Below, in pieces: positions 24,401 to 37,052 of a DNA stretch of 64,000 nt. This DNA is from Prosopocoilus inquinatus (Eukaryota; Arthropoda; Insecta; Coleoptera; Lucanidae): positions 12,482,501 through 12,546,500 of the forward strand of contig CM069877.1 in assembly GCA_036172665.1 (NCBI GenBank), written 5' to 3'. The position numbers were made by a program, and so were the translations under genes. Numbering within the stretch: the stretch's first letter is position 1; each line of letters begins with the position of its first letter. Under the pieces are notes generated by a model that ran no database searches, was not told where the DNA came from, and was given only the letters and a program-made list of their open reading frames with translations.

Positions 24401-26440
24401 TTTTGGTGCCCCCTCTTGCATCGACGCCCTCATGTCTTGCTGACCTTGCTTACCGCCCTGTCACTTTTCTATTGTTTCTACACCTTCAATAGTTCAAAAT
24501 TTGTTGCGCTCTTTCTTCTCCATTTTGCGATTGTTTTCATTATTCACATCAAAACAAAACTTAAAAAAAACGTTTTCTTTCAAAACGTTTCATTTTGTGT
24601 TTCACAAAAATTTCTAGGTTTGTGAAATTAAAAATTAATAGTCCTGAAATCTCGTAGATGGCGGGGCAATCTTTGACAACCTGCAGGAAATCCAGCAACT
24701 TTTTTTCCTAAACCGAGCGAAACGTGTGTAAATGTGGCAAGTCTGCCGTGATTCACGTCGTTATCTTGTTAACGAGATAGTGACGTTTAAGATAGGTTTG
24801 ATAAACTTAATAATAACTCTTAGCGATTAACTAAAGCCTTTGACAAATAATAATGACAGATTAAGATCCGTTTCATTACACCGTTTTATGTACAGTTCCG
24901 AATAAACATTTAAAGCTAATCGCTATAAGAAATGTCTCGTTTTTTATTCTCGCGACTGTATCTTATTTTTCTGCGAATTATTAAAAATGCAGCTACAACT
25001 ATTATTCAAAAGAGGTCGCTCTTTGCCTGCTCTGTCATACATTGCAGCTAAACAAATCTACTGTGTTGGAAAATTGCATCTGGGGGGTGAACTGTGTTCG
25101 AAAATTGCATCTGGAGGGTGTAATCGCATCTCACTCACGATTTTTTAATTATTTATTTTCCATCGCGCATATCTGTGTGAAGATCAAAAAGTCTTGCATT
25201 TACATTATTTCCATGACAACGATTGAAAATTGGATTTGTGAAAAGATCGCCCGTTGTCATGGAAATAGTATAAATGTAATAATCGATGTAAAGTTTTGCG
25301 AAGGCACACCGCACCCATCGAATCAAATGTAAAAACGCAAAGCAACTACAAAATTAAGGAAAAATTCGAAATAAAACGTAACTTTTTAAATAGTATTTTA
25401 ATACAATAATTGATGGTCTTTTATTTTTTTTATGAATTTTTGCGATTTTTGATAATTTATTTACAAAACGTCCTTGCTAGCTTTATTTAGATAACTATTA
25501 AAATATTTTCAAGTTAAAAAAGGTATAAAAATGTCAAACGGAATTTATTAAAAAAATCAAATCTAAAAATTTTATTAGTAAAACGTAAAGAAGTATTGAA
25601 GGTACAGAAACAATAAAAAAGTGACAGAAGCAATACTGATCTATTAAAACAAGACAGAAGATTGATTTAAAAGAGAATGCACAGGAAATGCGAAGACAAA
25701 CATTTAAATACAATTAGAATGTTCTTTTTTAAACTGGCGTCGAAATTGGCTATGGAAGTTTAATCATTGAGGAGGAGTAGAAGTAACAAAGGGGCTGCTA
25801 AGTGCCAAAAATCTAAACTCGAGAAACCGACTAATACATCAAAAGAGGTAAACTATTAGTAATAACAAATATTCTTCGTAATGTTGATATTGACGAAAAG
25901 TCTTTTGACAATTTATTTACTTTACTATTGATATGCTGAAGCGATAACAGTCGAAAAAAGTTCTAATCTTTAACGCGTCCGCCCTGTAAAAACAAAACAA
26001 TAAACCAGTCGAAGCCCGAGAAGTCCATGCGGCATGCAGTAACCACTACAGTGCTGGTCGACTGGATATAAAAACTTGTTTACATAACCGATTCATTCCG
26101 AAATAAAATCGCATTCTTTTTGCAGTGACGGCGCTATAATTGATATGAATTAAATGTATTATGCCAGTCTTTTTAAAAGTTACATGAAAGAATTATAATG
26201 TTTTCATAATTATTAATTTGAAAGAAACTATAAAGGCAATTATGTTACACACGTAATTTACACCAAACGGTTGCTTCTGATGCAATGAGCACGAGGGTGA
26301 GAATGCCTCGGATATATAAGCCGTTCAGCGGCGACGTTGAAATCTACGCCGCTGCTTTGTTTATCTTTGTACTGTTTTTCACCAGATATCCTAGGAATGT
26401 TCGACCCTTAGTTATATTATTTTCTTTTTGGAAGCGTTCT
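24401..26440. other. Mostly single-copy gene-less stretch
   Basis: No supported exon. Small structures: a short tandem duplication near 25070-25118 (GAAAATTGCATCTGG twice), and a hairpin with arms 25199-25220 and 25252-25277 sharing GTTGTCATGGAAATA. I searched by eye for further Lipin exons on the minus strand here and found none. Confidence 0.5.
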
Positions 26441-29400
26441 AAAAATATCTTCCATATTCATCATAAGTCTCGACATTATTACAACTTACAAGCTTTGCCC
26501 AACTATTACAGTCACCCTGTATAATAATGAGATTAAAAAAAAAATTGAAAATATTAACAACTATCACAGTCGCTCTGTATAATAATCCAAAAAGAACTCC
26601 AGGAATCTGTTCTTGCACCTTCAGTCAACTTAAAACCTTTATCAATCAACAGCTACATCAATTAAAACAAACTGAAATGAAGAGAGAAATTGAAGATGAA
26701 ATAAATTGCGCAGAAATAAAATTGAATTTTTCTAAAAAGGGGTGAAGCTTTCTTATTTTTTTTTAATCTTTTGACTTACAATTTGTAGGCAATTTTAATA
26801 TCTGCTCATTTATTTTGATGTTAATAAAAAACAAAAAAAAAAGAAAGCGAAACAGAAAACGATCCCAAAATAAATCATTTTCTAAATTTTTTTTACAAGC
26901 TTGCAAATGTTTCTAATTTTTTTTTTTTTTTTTTGAAAGCGTTCTAAAAATATTTTCTATATTCATCTCAAACGTTGACACTATTACAGCTTACAAGCTT
27001 TGGGCAACTATTACAGTTACCCTGTATAATAATAAAATGAGATTAAAAAAAAAAATAGAAAATATTAACAACTATTACAGTCGCTCTGTATAATAAAAAA
27101 AAACCTCGAAGAATCTGTTCTTGCACCTTCAGTTCAACTTAAATCCTTTATTCTGTATCACTTAAAACAACTTGAACTGAAGAAAAAAATTGAAGATGAA
27201 ATAAATTGCGCAGAAATAAAACTGAATTTTTGAAAGAGGGACTGAAGCTTTCTTATTTTTCTTTAAATCTATTGACTTACAATTTGTAGGCAATTTTAAT
27301 ATCTGCTCATTTATTTTGATGTTAATGAAAAACAAGAAAAAAGGAAGCGAAACAGAAAACGATTTTAAAATAATACATTTTCCAATTTTTTTTTTAAGCT
27401 TACAAATGTTTCTAATTTTTTTTTTTTTGAAACGTTCTAAAAATAACTTCCACATTCATTTTAAGCCTTGACATTATTACAGTATTCAACTTTAGGCAAC
27501 TATTAGAGTTACCCTGTATAATAATGAGATTAAAAAAAATTTTTTAAATATTAACAACTATTACAGTCGCTCTGTATAATAATCCGAAAAAAAACTCCGG
27601 GAATCTATTCTTAGCACCTTCAGTCAATTTTATCAATCAATAACTACGTCACTAAAACAAACCGAACTGAAGAGAAAAATTGAATGTGTTGAAATAAATT
27701 GCGCACAAATAAAATTGAAATATTTTAAAAAGGAGTGAAGCTTTCTTATTTTCCTTTAAATCTATTGACTTACAATGTGTAGGCGATCGTTAATTTCCGT
27801 TTATTTATTTCGATGTTAATGAAAAACGAAAAACGGGGCGAAACAGAAAACGATCCTAAAATAATTCATTTTCTATATTTTTTATAACTTTACAAATATC
27901 TCTATTTTCTTTTTGGAAGCGTTCTAAACATATCTTTCGTTTTCGTCTTAAACCTTGACATTATTACAGTTTACAAACTTTGGGCAACTATTACAGTCAC
28001 CCTGTATAATAATAAAAAAAAATTGGAAATGTTAACTACTATTACGGTCGCTCTGTATAATAATCCAAGAAGAACTCTAGGAATATGTTCTTGCATCTTC
28101 AGTAAATTTAAATCCTTTATCGATCAAGCGTTACTTAAAATAAACTGAACTGGAGAGAGAAATTGAAGATGAAATAAACTGTGCGGAAATAAAATTGAAA
28201 TATTTTAAAAAGGAGTGAAGCTTTCTTATTTTCTTTTTTATCTATTTATTGATAATTTGTAGGCGATCGTTAAATTTCGTTCATTTATTTCCATGTTAAT
28301 AAAAAAACAAAAAAGGGGCGAAACAGAAAACGATCCTAAAATAATTCTTTTCTAATTTATTTTATATAAGCTTACAAATGTTTCTATTTTTTTTTAAGCG
28401 TCCTAAAAATATCTTCCTTACACATTTCAAGCTTTGACATTATTACAGTTTGCACAAGCTTTGGGCCACTATTACAGTCACCCTGTATAATAATACATTA
28501 CAAAAATTTGAAAATATTGCAGTCAACTATTACAGTCGCTCTGTATAATAATTCAAAAAAAAAAAAAAACCTCGAAGAATCTGTTCTTGCACCTTCAGTT
28601 CCACTTAAATCTTTTATTGATCAACATCTATATCACCTAAAACAACTCGAACTGAAGAGAAAAATTGAAGATGAAATAAATTGCGCAGAAAAAAAAATTG
28701 ATACATTTTAAAAAGGAATGAAGCTTTCGTATTATTTTTTTTTAAATCTATTGTCTTACAATTTGTAGGCAATTTTAATATCTGCTCATTTGTTTTGATG
28801 TTAATGAAAAAAAGAAAAAAGGGAGGAAACAAAAAGCGATCCAAAAATAATTCATTTTCTATTTTCTTTTAAAGCTTACAAATATTTCAAATTTTTTTTT
28901 TAAGCGTTCTGAAAATATCTTCCATATTCATCTTAAGCCCCGACATTATTACAACTTACAAGCTTTGGGCAACTATTACAATCACCCTGTATAATAATAA
29001 TATGAGATTAAAAAAAATTTGAAAATATTAACAACTATTACAATCGCTCTGTATAATCCAAAGCAAAAAAAAATCTCCAAGAATCTGTTCTTGCACCTTC
29101 AGTTCAACTTAAATCCTTTATTCTATATCACTTAAGACAACTTGAACTGCAGAGAAAAATTGAAGATGAAATAAATTGCGCAGAAATAAAATTGAATTTT
29201 TGAAAAAGGGGAGAAGCTTTCTTATTTTTCTTTAAATCTATTGACTTACAATTTGTAGGCAATTTTAATATCTGCTCATTTATTTTAATGTTAATGAAAA
29301 ACAAGAAAAAAGGAAGCGAAACAGAAAACGATTTCAAAATAATACATTTTCCAATTTTTTTTATAAGCTTACAAATGTTTCTAATTTTTTTTTTGAAACG

Positions 29401-30770
29401 TTCTAAAAATAACTTCCACATTCATTTTAAGCCTTGACATTATTACAGTATTCAACTTTATGCAACCATTACAATAACCCTGTATAAAAATATAAGATTA
29501 CATAAATTTGAAAATATTAACAACTATTACAGTCGCTCTGTATAATAATGTTAAAGAAATAACAACTCCAAGAATCTGTTCTTGCACTTTCAGTCAACTT
29601 AAATGCTTTATAAATCAACATCTGCAAATTGAATTGAACATCAACAAATTGAAATGAAGAGAGAAATTGAAGATGAAATAAATTGCGCAGAAATAAAATT
29701 GAATTTTTCTAAAAAGGGGTGAAGCTTTCCTATTTTTTTTTTTAATCTTCTGACTTACAATTTGTAGGCAATTTTAATATCTGCTCATTTATTTTGATGT
29801 TAATAAAAAACAAAAAAAAGGGACGAAACAAAAAACGATAATAAAATATTTCACTTTCTAAAATTTTTTTACAGGCTTGCAAATGTTTCTATTTTTTTTA
29901 AGCGTTCTAAAAATATTTTCCATAATCATCTTAAACATTGACACTATTACAGCTTACAAGCTTTGAGCAACTATTACAGTCACCCTGTATAATAATTGAA
30001 ACTATATTACAATCGCTCTGTATAATAATCCAAAAAAGAAAACTCCAAAATTCTGTTCTTGCACCTTCAGTTTAACTTAAATCCTTTATTCTGTATCACT
30101 TAAAACAACTTGAACTGAAGAGAAAAATTGAAGATGAAATAAATTGCGCAGAAATAAAATTGAATTTTGAAAAAGGGACTAAAGCTTTCTTATTTTTCTT
30201 TAAATCTATTGACTTACAATTTGTAGGCAATCGTTAATTTCCGTTCATTTATTTCGATGTTCATGAGAAACAAAAAAGGGACGAAATAGGAAACGATTCT
30301 AAAATAATTTTTTTTATAATAAATGTTTCTAATTTTTTTTTTTTTTTGAAGCGCTCTAAAAATGTCTTCATACTCATCTTAAGCCTCGACATTATTACAA
30401 CTTACAAGCTTTGGGCAACTATTACAGTCACCCTGTATAATATTATAAGATTACAAGAATTTGAAAATATTAATGACTATTCCAGACGCTCTGTATAATA
30501 ATCCAAAAAAAAATTGTTCTTGCACTGTCAATCAACTTATACGTCATTTAAAACAAACCGAATTGAAGACAGAAATTAAAGATGAAATAAATTACGCAGA
30601 AATATTAAAATTAATTTAAAATTAAAAAAGAGTGAAGCCTTGGCAACATTACAGTTTACAAGGCATTGTGTAACTATTCCAGTCACCCTGTATAATACAG
30701 GACTACACAAATTTGAAAATATTAACAACTATTACAGTTATGTAATTTGTCGTTAATTTCCGATGTTAAT
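26441..30770. repeat. Roughly 490-bp-period array, about nine units, in Lipin intron 1
   Basis: A marker segment (GAAGATGAAATAAATTGCGC and close variants) recurs near 26694, 27195, 27680, 28164, 28668, 29165, 29680, 30136 and 30575. Each unit carries two copies of a 28-bp box of the type AACTATTACAGTC...CTGTATAATAAT, one with ACCCTG and one with GCTCTG, about 60-70 bp apart. The box read in reverse resembles the TATACAGGGTG termini of the foldback elements. Open frames here are repeat artefacts. The array lies directly downstream of the Lipin exon donor. Confidence 0.85.
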
Positions 30771-30824
30771 GAAAAATAAAAAAGAGAGACTGCTTTAGCT
30801 TAAGAAGTGTTGGTTTTTTTTTTA

Positions 30825-30830
30825 ACTTAC
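30825..30830 (-). promoter_or_regulatory. Splice donor GTAAGT after the Lipin exon
   Basis: The minus strand reads GTAAGT immediately after the ATT codon of REKI. In Lipin homologues the next residues are V-D-I-E, so a phase-0 intron here is expected. The match to the donor consensus is perfect. Confidence 0.85.
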
Positions 30831-31019
30831 AATTTTTTCCCTGCTCCGAAGAACTCCAAGTTTTCCAAACCGGACGTGGAAAGGCGAGCAGTTGTAGGTG
30901 CCGTCGGGTTGCTCCACCACGACGACGTCGATGGCCCCCGTCAGGGTTGCCCCGTTGATGTCATTGTAAAACTCCTTAAAATTGTGGATAACACGACCGA
31001 TATAGTTCATTCTATGCAT
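30831..31019 (-). CDS. Lpin: Lipin, first coding exon (N-LIP domain start)
   Basis: 63 codons from the ATG at 31019 (A at -3) to a phase-0 donor. A second in-frame ATG three codons later (31010) begins MNYIGR, the usual Lipin start. Visible family features: the [20 protein letters not shown] segment, then VVEQPDG, then [10 protein letters not shown] and LGVLRSREK. These are nearly invariant in animal lipins and form the start of the N-LIP domain. Lipins are Mg2+-dependent phosphatidate phosphatases that make diacylglycerol for triglyceride and phospholipid synthesis, and also act as nuclear co-regulators. The catalytic C-LIP part is not in view. The rest of the gene must lie at lower coordinates or outside the window, and I found no second exon. 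The open frame upstream lacks an ATG, and the two codons past ATT are intron. Confidence 0.95.
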
Positions 31020-31153
31020 GGTCACTGTTTTTTTATTTTCACGTTCCTCGCACAAAAAAAAAAAAAACAAAAATTATAATTCACGATAAAGTACGCGCAA
31101 ATATGTATAATACTATCACACAAGTAAACCGCTCCGACCAACGGACGACGAGT

Positions 31154-31191
31154 GAATGAGAGTGGCGGGACACGCTTTAACTATTTTTATA
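31154..31191 (-). promoter_or_regulatory. Putative Lipin core promoter (TATA, initiator)
   Basis: The minus strand has TATAAAAATAG starting at 31191 and an initiator match TCATTC with its A at 31157, 34 nt downstream. At +28 a GGTT matches the first four positions of the DPE consensus. The implied 5' UTR is about 140 nt. Alternative: a pyrimidine tract and CAG ending at 31249 could be an acceptor joining an upstream leader exon. Confidence 0.45.
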
Positions 31192-31279
31192 CGGTGTGAG
31201 CACAACGTGGGGTCACCACCGATCGTACGTCGTCGTAATTTTCGCAATCTGAAACAAACAGAAGAAAAAAAACTTACTT

Positions 31280-31676
31280 TATCGCACAGTTTGTTTTTAA
31301 ATAAAAAAAAAATAGATAAATAAAAATATTTTCCGACACGTGCAAAAATGCATTATCTTTTCGCTTTATCAAAACAAAGCGTCAATCACATGTTTACTGT
31401 TGGTATCTCATTGCGTTTTAATCGATCTCAAGATCAAAGATCACTCTCGAGAGGAAAACAATCGATGTATTGCTTGTTAATTAATTGTCAGATAGATAGG
31501 CTGGGTGACTATCATATTTTTTTTTTGTTTATCAGCAGAAATTATTTTTTTGAATACGTGGTTATATTTTTAACTCGTGAAAATAATAATATTTACTGCT
31601 TTTTAAATAATTTTCGCGTCTCAAATATGTACAGATCATTTTATAATAGTCGTAGATGTCATGCTGTCTATTGAAA
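31280..31676. other. Upstream of Lipin, nothing recognised
   Basis: AT-rich sequence with no repeat structure that I can see. The plus-strand frame at 31348-31674 has no recognisable domain and biased AT composition; I do not call it a gene. Confidence 0.4.
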
Positions 31677-31990
31677 TACAGGATGTTCATGAGAAGCCGC
31701 TACAATAGCTATCTTTCTTATTTGTATATTTACGAAGTAACTTAAATTATAAAAATTTTAGGACCTTTCCTCCTCGTTTTTATGGCACTTTCATAAAAAC
31801 AAATGACAATCAGGTTTTCGAGATTTTGAATTGTTTTTACCTTTTTTAGTTGGAATGTTAGGTTTTTTATCATCGCATCGCGTTCAGGATGTCAAATTAA
31901 TTATGTCTCTAAAATGTCATCTCCCAAACCCTACTATTTTATAAACGATTTAGTACAAAACAAACACTTACACTTTTCGTATACATATGT
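31677..31990. mobile_element. Single-arm copy of foldback family F4
   Basis: Starts ACAGGATGTTCATGAGAAGC and matches one arm unit of the large element at 33529-34885, including GCATCGCGTTCAGGATGTC. The second arm is absent. Confidence 0.8.
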
Positions 31991-32353
31991 ATGCGTATAT
32001 ATTTTTTTTTAATTAACTGACAAACTGTCAAAGTGGTAGAAGAAGAGGCCCTTATTTCCTTCTGCTCTTTTCTCCCTTTGATATGGGGGAGAATCCAAAA
32101 TAAATTGTTTCCCCCCAAATTACCGCACTTTTTTCTTTTATGATGTTATCGCGCTTGTCAAAGTGAAATATCGTCAGAAGAGCAATCGAGTAACTAAAAC
32201 AACCTGTATATTTAAACATAATTACGATCATAAAACTTTTGCAATGCGACAAAAAAGAAAAGAAAACAAAATGGAAAAGAAGCCGGCGTCCATCTAAAAA
32301 ACAAAATACTTCAATCTGACAGCATTGTCTTGAGCTTCTACCTACCTGCCATT

Positions 32354-32662
32354 TCGAATAATAGATGGCGCTTTAAATTAATCAATGAAAATGTTGAAGA
32401 AAACTTAAAATATAAAAGTGATAAAATCGAATAATTATTTAATTAATTAGGATAATAGATGGCGCGTTAAATTAATTAATGAAAATGTTGAAAAAAACTT
32501 AAAGTATAAAAGTGATCAAGTCGAATTATTATTTAATTAGTTAGGATAATAGGTAACGCGTTAAATTAATTAATTAATGAAAATGTGGAAAGACACTTAA
32601 AATTAAAAAGTGATAAAAGTCGAATTATTATTTAATGAATTAAATAGTGATAAAGTCGATTA
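32354..32662. repeat. 95-bp tandem repeat, about three copies
   Basis: GATAATAGATGGCGC-type starts at about 32361, 32455 and 32550. Each is followed by TTAAATTAATTAATGAAAATG and AAAAGTGATAAA. The first two copies carry the GATGGCGC core; the third has GGTAACGC. Confidence 0.8.
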
Positions 32663-33528
32663 ATTTTTCGACTTCATCACTTTTATATTTTATGTACATT
32701 TTGCACATGCACCATCTGATATGGTAGAACTCCCGTTTACACGAAAGAAGTCGCTTTAAGTGGAACACCCTGTATGTTATGTGTGCCTTGTCCGTCCCAC
32801 ATCATATCTCGAAGAAGTTACAAAATCAAAGAAGTTAAAAATTGCATAGTAACTCTCCTTTTTTTTGTGGGAGATATAAAAGATTCAATAATTAAAAATG
32901 AAGTTGAGTTGGTTGTTTCTAATAAGTCAAAAATTAAAAGAAAGAAAATTTCTTTAATTAGTAAACAATGTATTTTGCCAGGACTGGGCCCAGTTGGTCG
33001 CTAGTCTTATGGAATCGGGTTGCACGTGGAGCGCGCAAGTTCAGGTGACTTTCCCCAGCCATCTTTTCTACCTTTTTTTATTTATTTATTTATTTTTTTA
33101 AATTATACGTGCGAGCAGGCTGAGTGTTCGGTTTATTATTATTTATTATTATTCGGTTATTACATTTCGTAGACTTTTGTTGTAAATAATGTTTCATTAA
33201 ACAGCCCAACTTTATTATTATTCTTATTATTATTATTCTTGTTATACTGTTGCTATTATTTGGCATGTGCTTCGTTCGTTCGTTCGTTCGTTCGATTGAC
33301 TGATTTATTAACTCTCTTATTAATCTTGGTTACGTTTTCTCTCTTTTAGAAGGCAAAACGTATTACGTAGATTGACACGTACAGTTTAGGCTCATTTTCA
33401 TTATACTTAGCGTTGTCTTAAATGTTGCATGTGGTGTGTCTTCATCGCTCTGTTTGTTTGTTTGTTTGTTGCTTTTTTTTCAATTTGGAAACGTTTCAAT
33501 AAAAAAAAAGGAGATTCTGCAATTATAT
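32663..33528. other. Gene-less stretch with microsatellites
   Basis: Holds (TTCG)6 at 33271-33294, (TGTT)5 at 33451-33470, and an isolated AACACCCTGTATG transposon-type end near 32764-32776. No gene supported. Confidence 0.5.
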
Positions 33529-34885
33529 ACAGGGTATTCATGGGAAGCCGCGACAATAGCTAACTTTCTTATTTGTATTTTTATGAACTAATTTAAATTA
33601 GGAAAGTTTTAGGGGACCTTTCCACTTCGGTTTTGTGGTACTTTCAAAAAAAAACAAATGACAATCAGGTTTTCGAGATTTTCACTTGTTTTTAACTTCT
33701 TTAAATGGAATGTTAGGTTTTTTATCATCGCATCGCGTTCAGGATGTCAAATTAATTATGTCTCTAAAATGTCATCTCCTAAAGCCTACTATTTTATAAA
33801 CGATTTAGTAACAAAATCTTTGTGTTCACGGGAAATGGCTACGGTAGCTAACTTTTTTATTTGAAGTTTCACGAAGTAGCTTAAATTAGAAAAGCTTCAG
33901 GACCTTCTCTGCTCGATTTTATGGTACCTTCGTAAAAACAAATGACTATCAGGTTTTCAAAATTTTCAATTGTTTTCGACTTCTTTAAATAGAACATTAG
34001 GTTTTTTTTTATCATAGAATCGCGTTCAGGATGTCAAATTAAGTATGTCTGTAAATATTATCTCTCAAAATAGAATATTTCATAAATAATTCAGTCTTGA
34101 TATTCGCGCGAAGAAGTGTATCGTTATGACAGTATTCTTATTCACGAATACAATATGGTGCGCGTTGAAACAAGATAATAAAAGAAGTGTGTTCCAACTG
34201 TCAAACCTTTGTGAACTGTCATTATTCAAAATTTGTTTAAATTTAATTCAAACTCAAAACCATTGTCCCAAATATTGAAAGCACGACCTGTTAAAATGCC
34301 TAATACCATTATCTACTAAATAATTTATAAAATAGTAGACTTAGGAGGGAAATACTTTAGAGAAGTACTTAATTTGACATCCTAAACACGATAGGCTGAT
34401 AAAAAATATAATGTTCCATTTAAAAAAGTTGAAAACAATTGAAAATCTCAAAAATCTGATAGTCATTTGTTTTTCCAAAGGTACCATAAAATCGAGCAGG
34501 GAAGGTCCTGAAACTTTTCTAATTTAAGCTACTTCGTAAAATTTTAAATGAAAAAGTTAGCTATCGTAGCCATTTCCCGTGAAAACCGAGATTTTGTTCC
34601 TAAATCATTTATAAAATAGTAGGCTTTAGGAGATGATATTTTAGAGACATAATTAATTTGACATCCTGAACGCGATGCGATGATAAAAAACCAAACATTC
34701 CATTTAAAAAAAGTTGAAAACAATTGAAAATCTCGAAAACCTGATTGTCATTTGTTTTTGTTTTTTTTTTGAAAGTACCATAAAATCGAAGGGGAAAAGT
34801 CCTAAACCTTTCCTAATTTAAGTTACTTCGTAAAAATACAAATAAGAAAGATAGCTATTGTAGCGGCTTCTCATGAACACCCTGT
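33529..34885. mobile_element. Large foldback element (family F4), 1.36 kb
   Basis: Left end ACAGGGTATTCATGGGAAGC and right end GCTTCTCATGAACACCCTGT are inverted. Each arm holds two tandem versions of a roughly 315-bp unit, the second starting near 33825. The non-palindromic centre (about 34100-34260) has no coding sequence. The right end abuts the next foldback element. Confidence 0.9.
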
Positions 34886-34886
34886 A

Positions 34887-35658
34887 TGTACAGGTTTTTT
34901 TTATATAATGCACCCTCTCTAGAGGGTTTATTTTAGGAGATAGAGAAAAACTTTAAATGCAAAAGTTGTAGGGTTATATGCCTATTATCTTTTAGAGTTA
35001 TCGGAAGAAACAAAAGCGCATCGCACATTGGAGAAAAAAATACAGTTTTTATTTTTTTAAATGGAACCCCCTGTATATTGTTTGTTAATATGAAAGACCA
35101 TATTTTCCTGATTGAAAAAACGTATAATATGTTGACATTTGGAGGGGTCGTTCGTGATATAATTAAGTTTAAAATATCAGCCTAATGCCGTTTAAAAAAT
35201 CAAGACGGCCTGGAAATGTGCTTTCAAAAATTCTAAATGGCTGTTTTGGTTAGCAAGAAACAATAGAAATTCGATTACCGGAAACCCAACACAATGGATT
35301 AATAATAAAAAACAAAATTCCAGGCCGCCTTAATACTTTAAATATTAATTCATTGATAATATAACCTCCAAATATCTCATTAACGGTTCTTCCAAACATC
35401 AGCATATTTATCATATATTTTTGAAATCAGAAAAATATGATCTTTCATTTTAGCAAACAATACCTAAGGTATTCCATTTAATAAAACAAAAATTATATTT
35501 TTTTTTTCTCCTATTTGCGATGTGCTTTTGTTTCTTCTGATAACTCTAAAAGATAATAGGTATAAAACCCTACAACTTTTGCAGTTAAAGTTTCTCTCTA
35601 ACTCCTAAAATAAACCCTCTAGGTAGGGTGCAAAATATAAAAAAAAAAAACCTGTACA
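34887..35658. mobile_element. Foldback element (family F5), TGTACAGG termini
   Basis: TGTACAGGTTTTTTT on the left and CCTGTACA on the right, with long inverted arms: CCTCTCTAGAGGGTTTATTT against AAATAAACCCTCTAGG, and CAAGACGGCCTGGAAAT against TTCCAGGCCGCCTTAA. It begins one base after the F4 element. Related pieces lie at 53640-54130. Confidence 0.85.
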
Positions 35659-36285
35659 GTTGCGGTTTTCGAAACCTGGTACACTTTGAAAAATACAATG
35701 TTTCGACGTTGTAAATCTGAATTCTAAACGTCAATCAAATTACTCTAAATCTTTCTATGGATTTATCAAATATGAGACTGACAACAAAAAGATGAATGTT
35801 TGATTTACATGTAACAAAATTACGAATTTCTGATAGTGATATCAATTCTCAGTGTACCAGTTGTCAAGGACCGCAGCATACCAAGACATGGTCAATTTTC
35901 TGTGAGCGTCACTGTACCTACCTACATTTGCCAATAAATATCGTGTTTGACATTGCACGAGTTTTTGGAATCAAAACCATGTATGGCATGCACAAAAAAT
36001 TTTAACGTAACCCACTTTATAAATAACTGCGTGACTTAAAGCTCTCTGAGCTATGCATTTTCGAGAGCTTACTGTTTTGTCGTCGTCGTCGTCGTCGTCG
36101 TCATTTCTTGGCAAATAATTCCTCTAATAAGGGCCTTGCAAAGTAATAAAGTTGGCAAAATCGCAAACCGGATACGTGCCGAGCCAAAAACAAAAATTTA
36201 TTCCAACCTTCACGGCTTCACGCACTTTTTTTCTGAGGTGCCAAGAATTCTATTTTACGTCGTAAAATGCTTGTTGTATTGACTC
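35659..36285. other. Gene-less stretch
   Basis: Only a (GTC)8 microsatellite at 36079-36102 stands out. The frame at 35796-36005 has no recognisable similarity. Confidence 0.45.
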
Positions 36286-36427
36286 CAGGGCCGCAACCAG
36301 ACTAAATATTCAGGGAAGGGCTTATCGTAGTGTAGAGCAGGCTCTACAAATTTTTATTCCTTAACACTTTTTCGAATTTTTCAAATATTCTCTAAATGAA
36401 AAACACAACAAAGATAAATTACTATCG

Positions 36428-36608
36428 CATGAAAATAATAACGTTCAAATAATTGTAGTTTTTGTGTTGTTTGAAACAAATTCTGTTTAATTTTTTTTAC
36501 ATTTAAATTACCCAATAATAAAATGTAATTTAAATGTAAAAAAAATTAAACAGAATTTGTTTCAAACAACACAAAAATTACAATTATTTGAACGTTATTA
36601 TTTTCATG
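36428..36608. repeat. Near-perfect palindrome, 84-bp arms, 13-bp spacer
   Basis: Arms 36428-36511 and 36525-36608 are reverse complements from CATGAAAATAATAACG inward to TTTAAATTAC, with almost no mismatches. It is therefore young or maintained. It sits near the left end of the E4 element, just before the first 270-bp unit. Confidence 0.9.
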
Positions 36609-37052
36609 CCATTCCAGTTCCTTCGACGCAGAATTAGTGTAAAATAAAAACAGCCCCGCAACCAGGTTGTCAAATAAATGTTTGCAACAGTCTACAGAAT
36701 CCCAGATAACAGGCGTCGACGCGTTAGCGGGAGTACTCACGCGTAGCTTACACTTTTGACGGGCGCTAGCTGGGAACCGTACTCCCACCACCCAGCGGCG
36801 ACAGTTGTATTTATTTTCCGGGTGTCTCTATATGATTGAAATTACGATTCTTTCAAGAAATCGAGGGTGGAGTGAGCGAAATAGTGTTTTATCAAAGTGT
36901 TTGAAATAATTTAACGAGTTTAATTTCTGAACCCTGAAGTCGTAACAGTACGTGTTATTTTATGTCAGGTTGGACGATCGCATCGTAAGGCATGCTTAAA
37001 GCTTTCCAGGGCACGCTCAGCCTCCCTTAGCGCCCCCCTAACGAAGGCCCTG

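Noticed and set aside
31249..31277. Mini-intron GTAAGT to CAG upstream of Lipin
   Set aside because: At 29 nt it is shorter than known spliceosomal introns; only the CAG could be used, from a farther donor.
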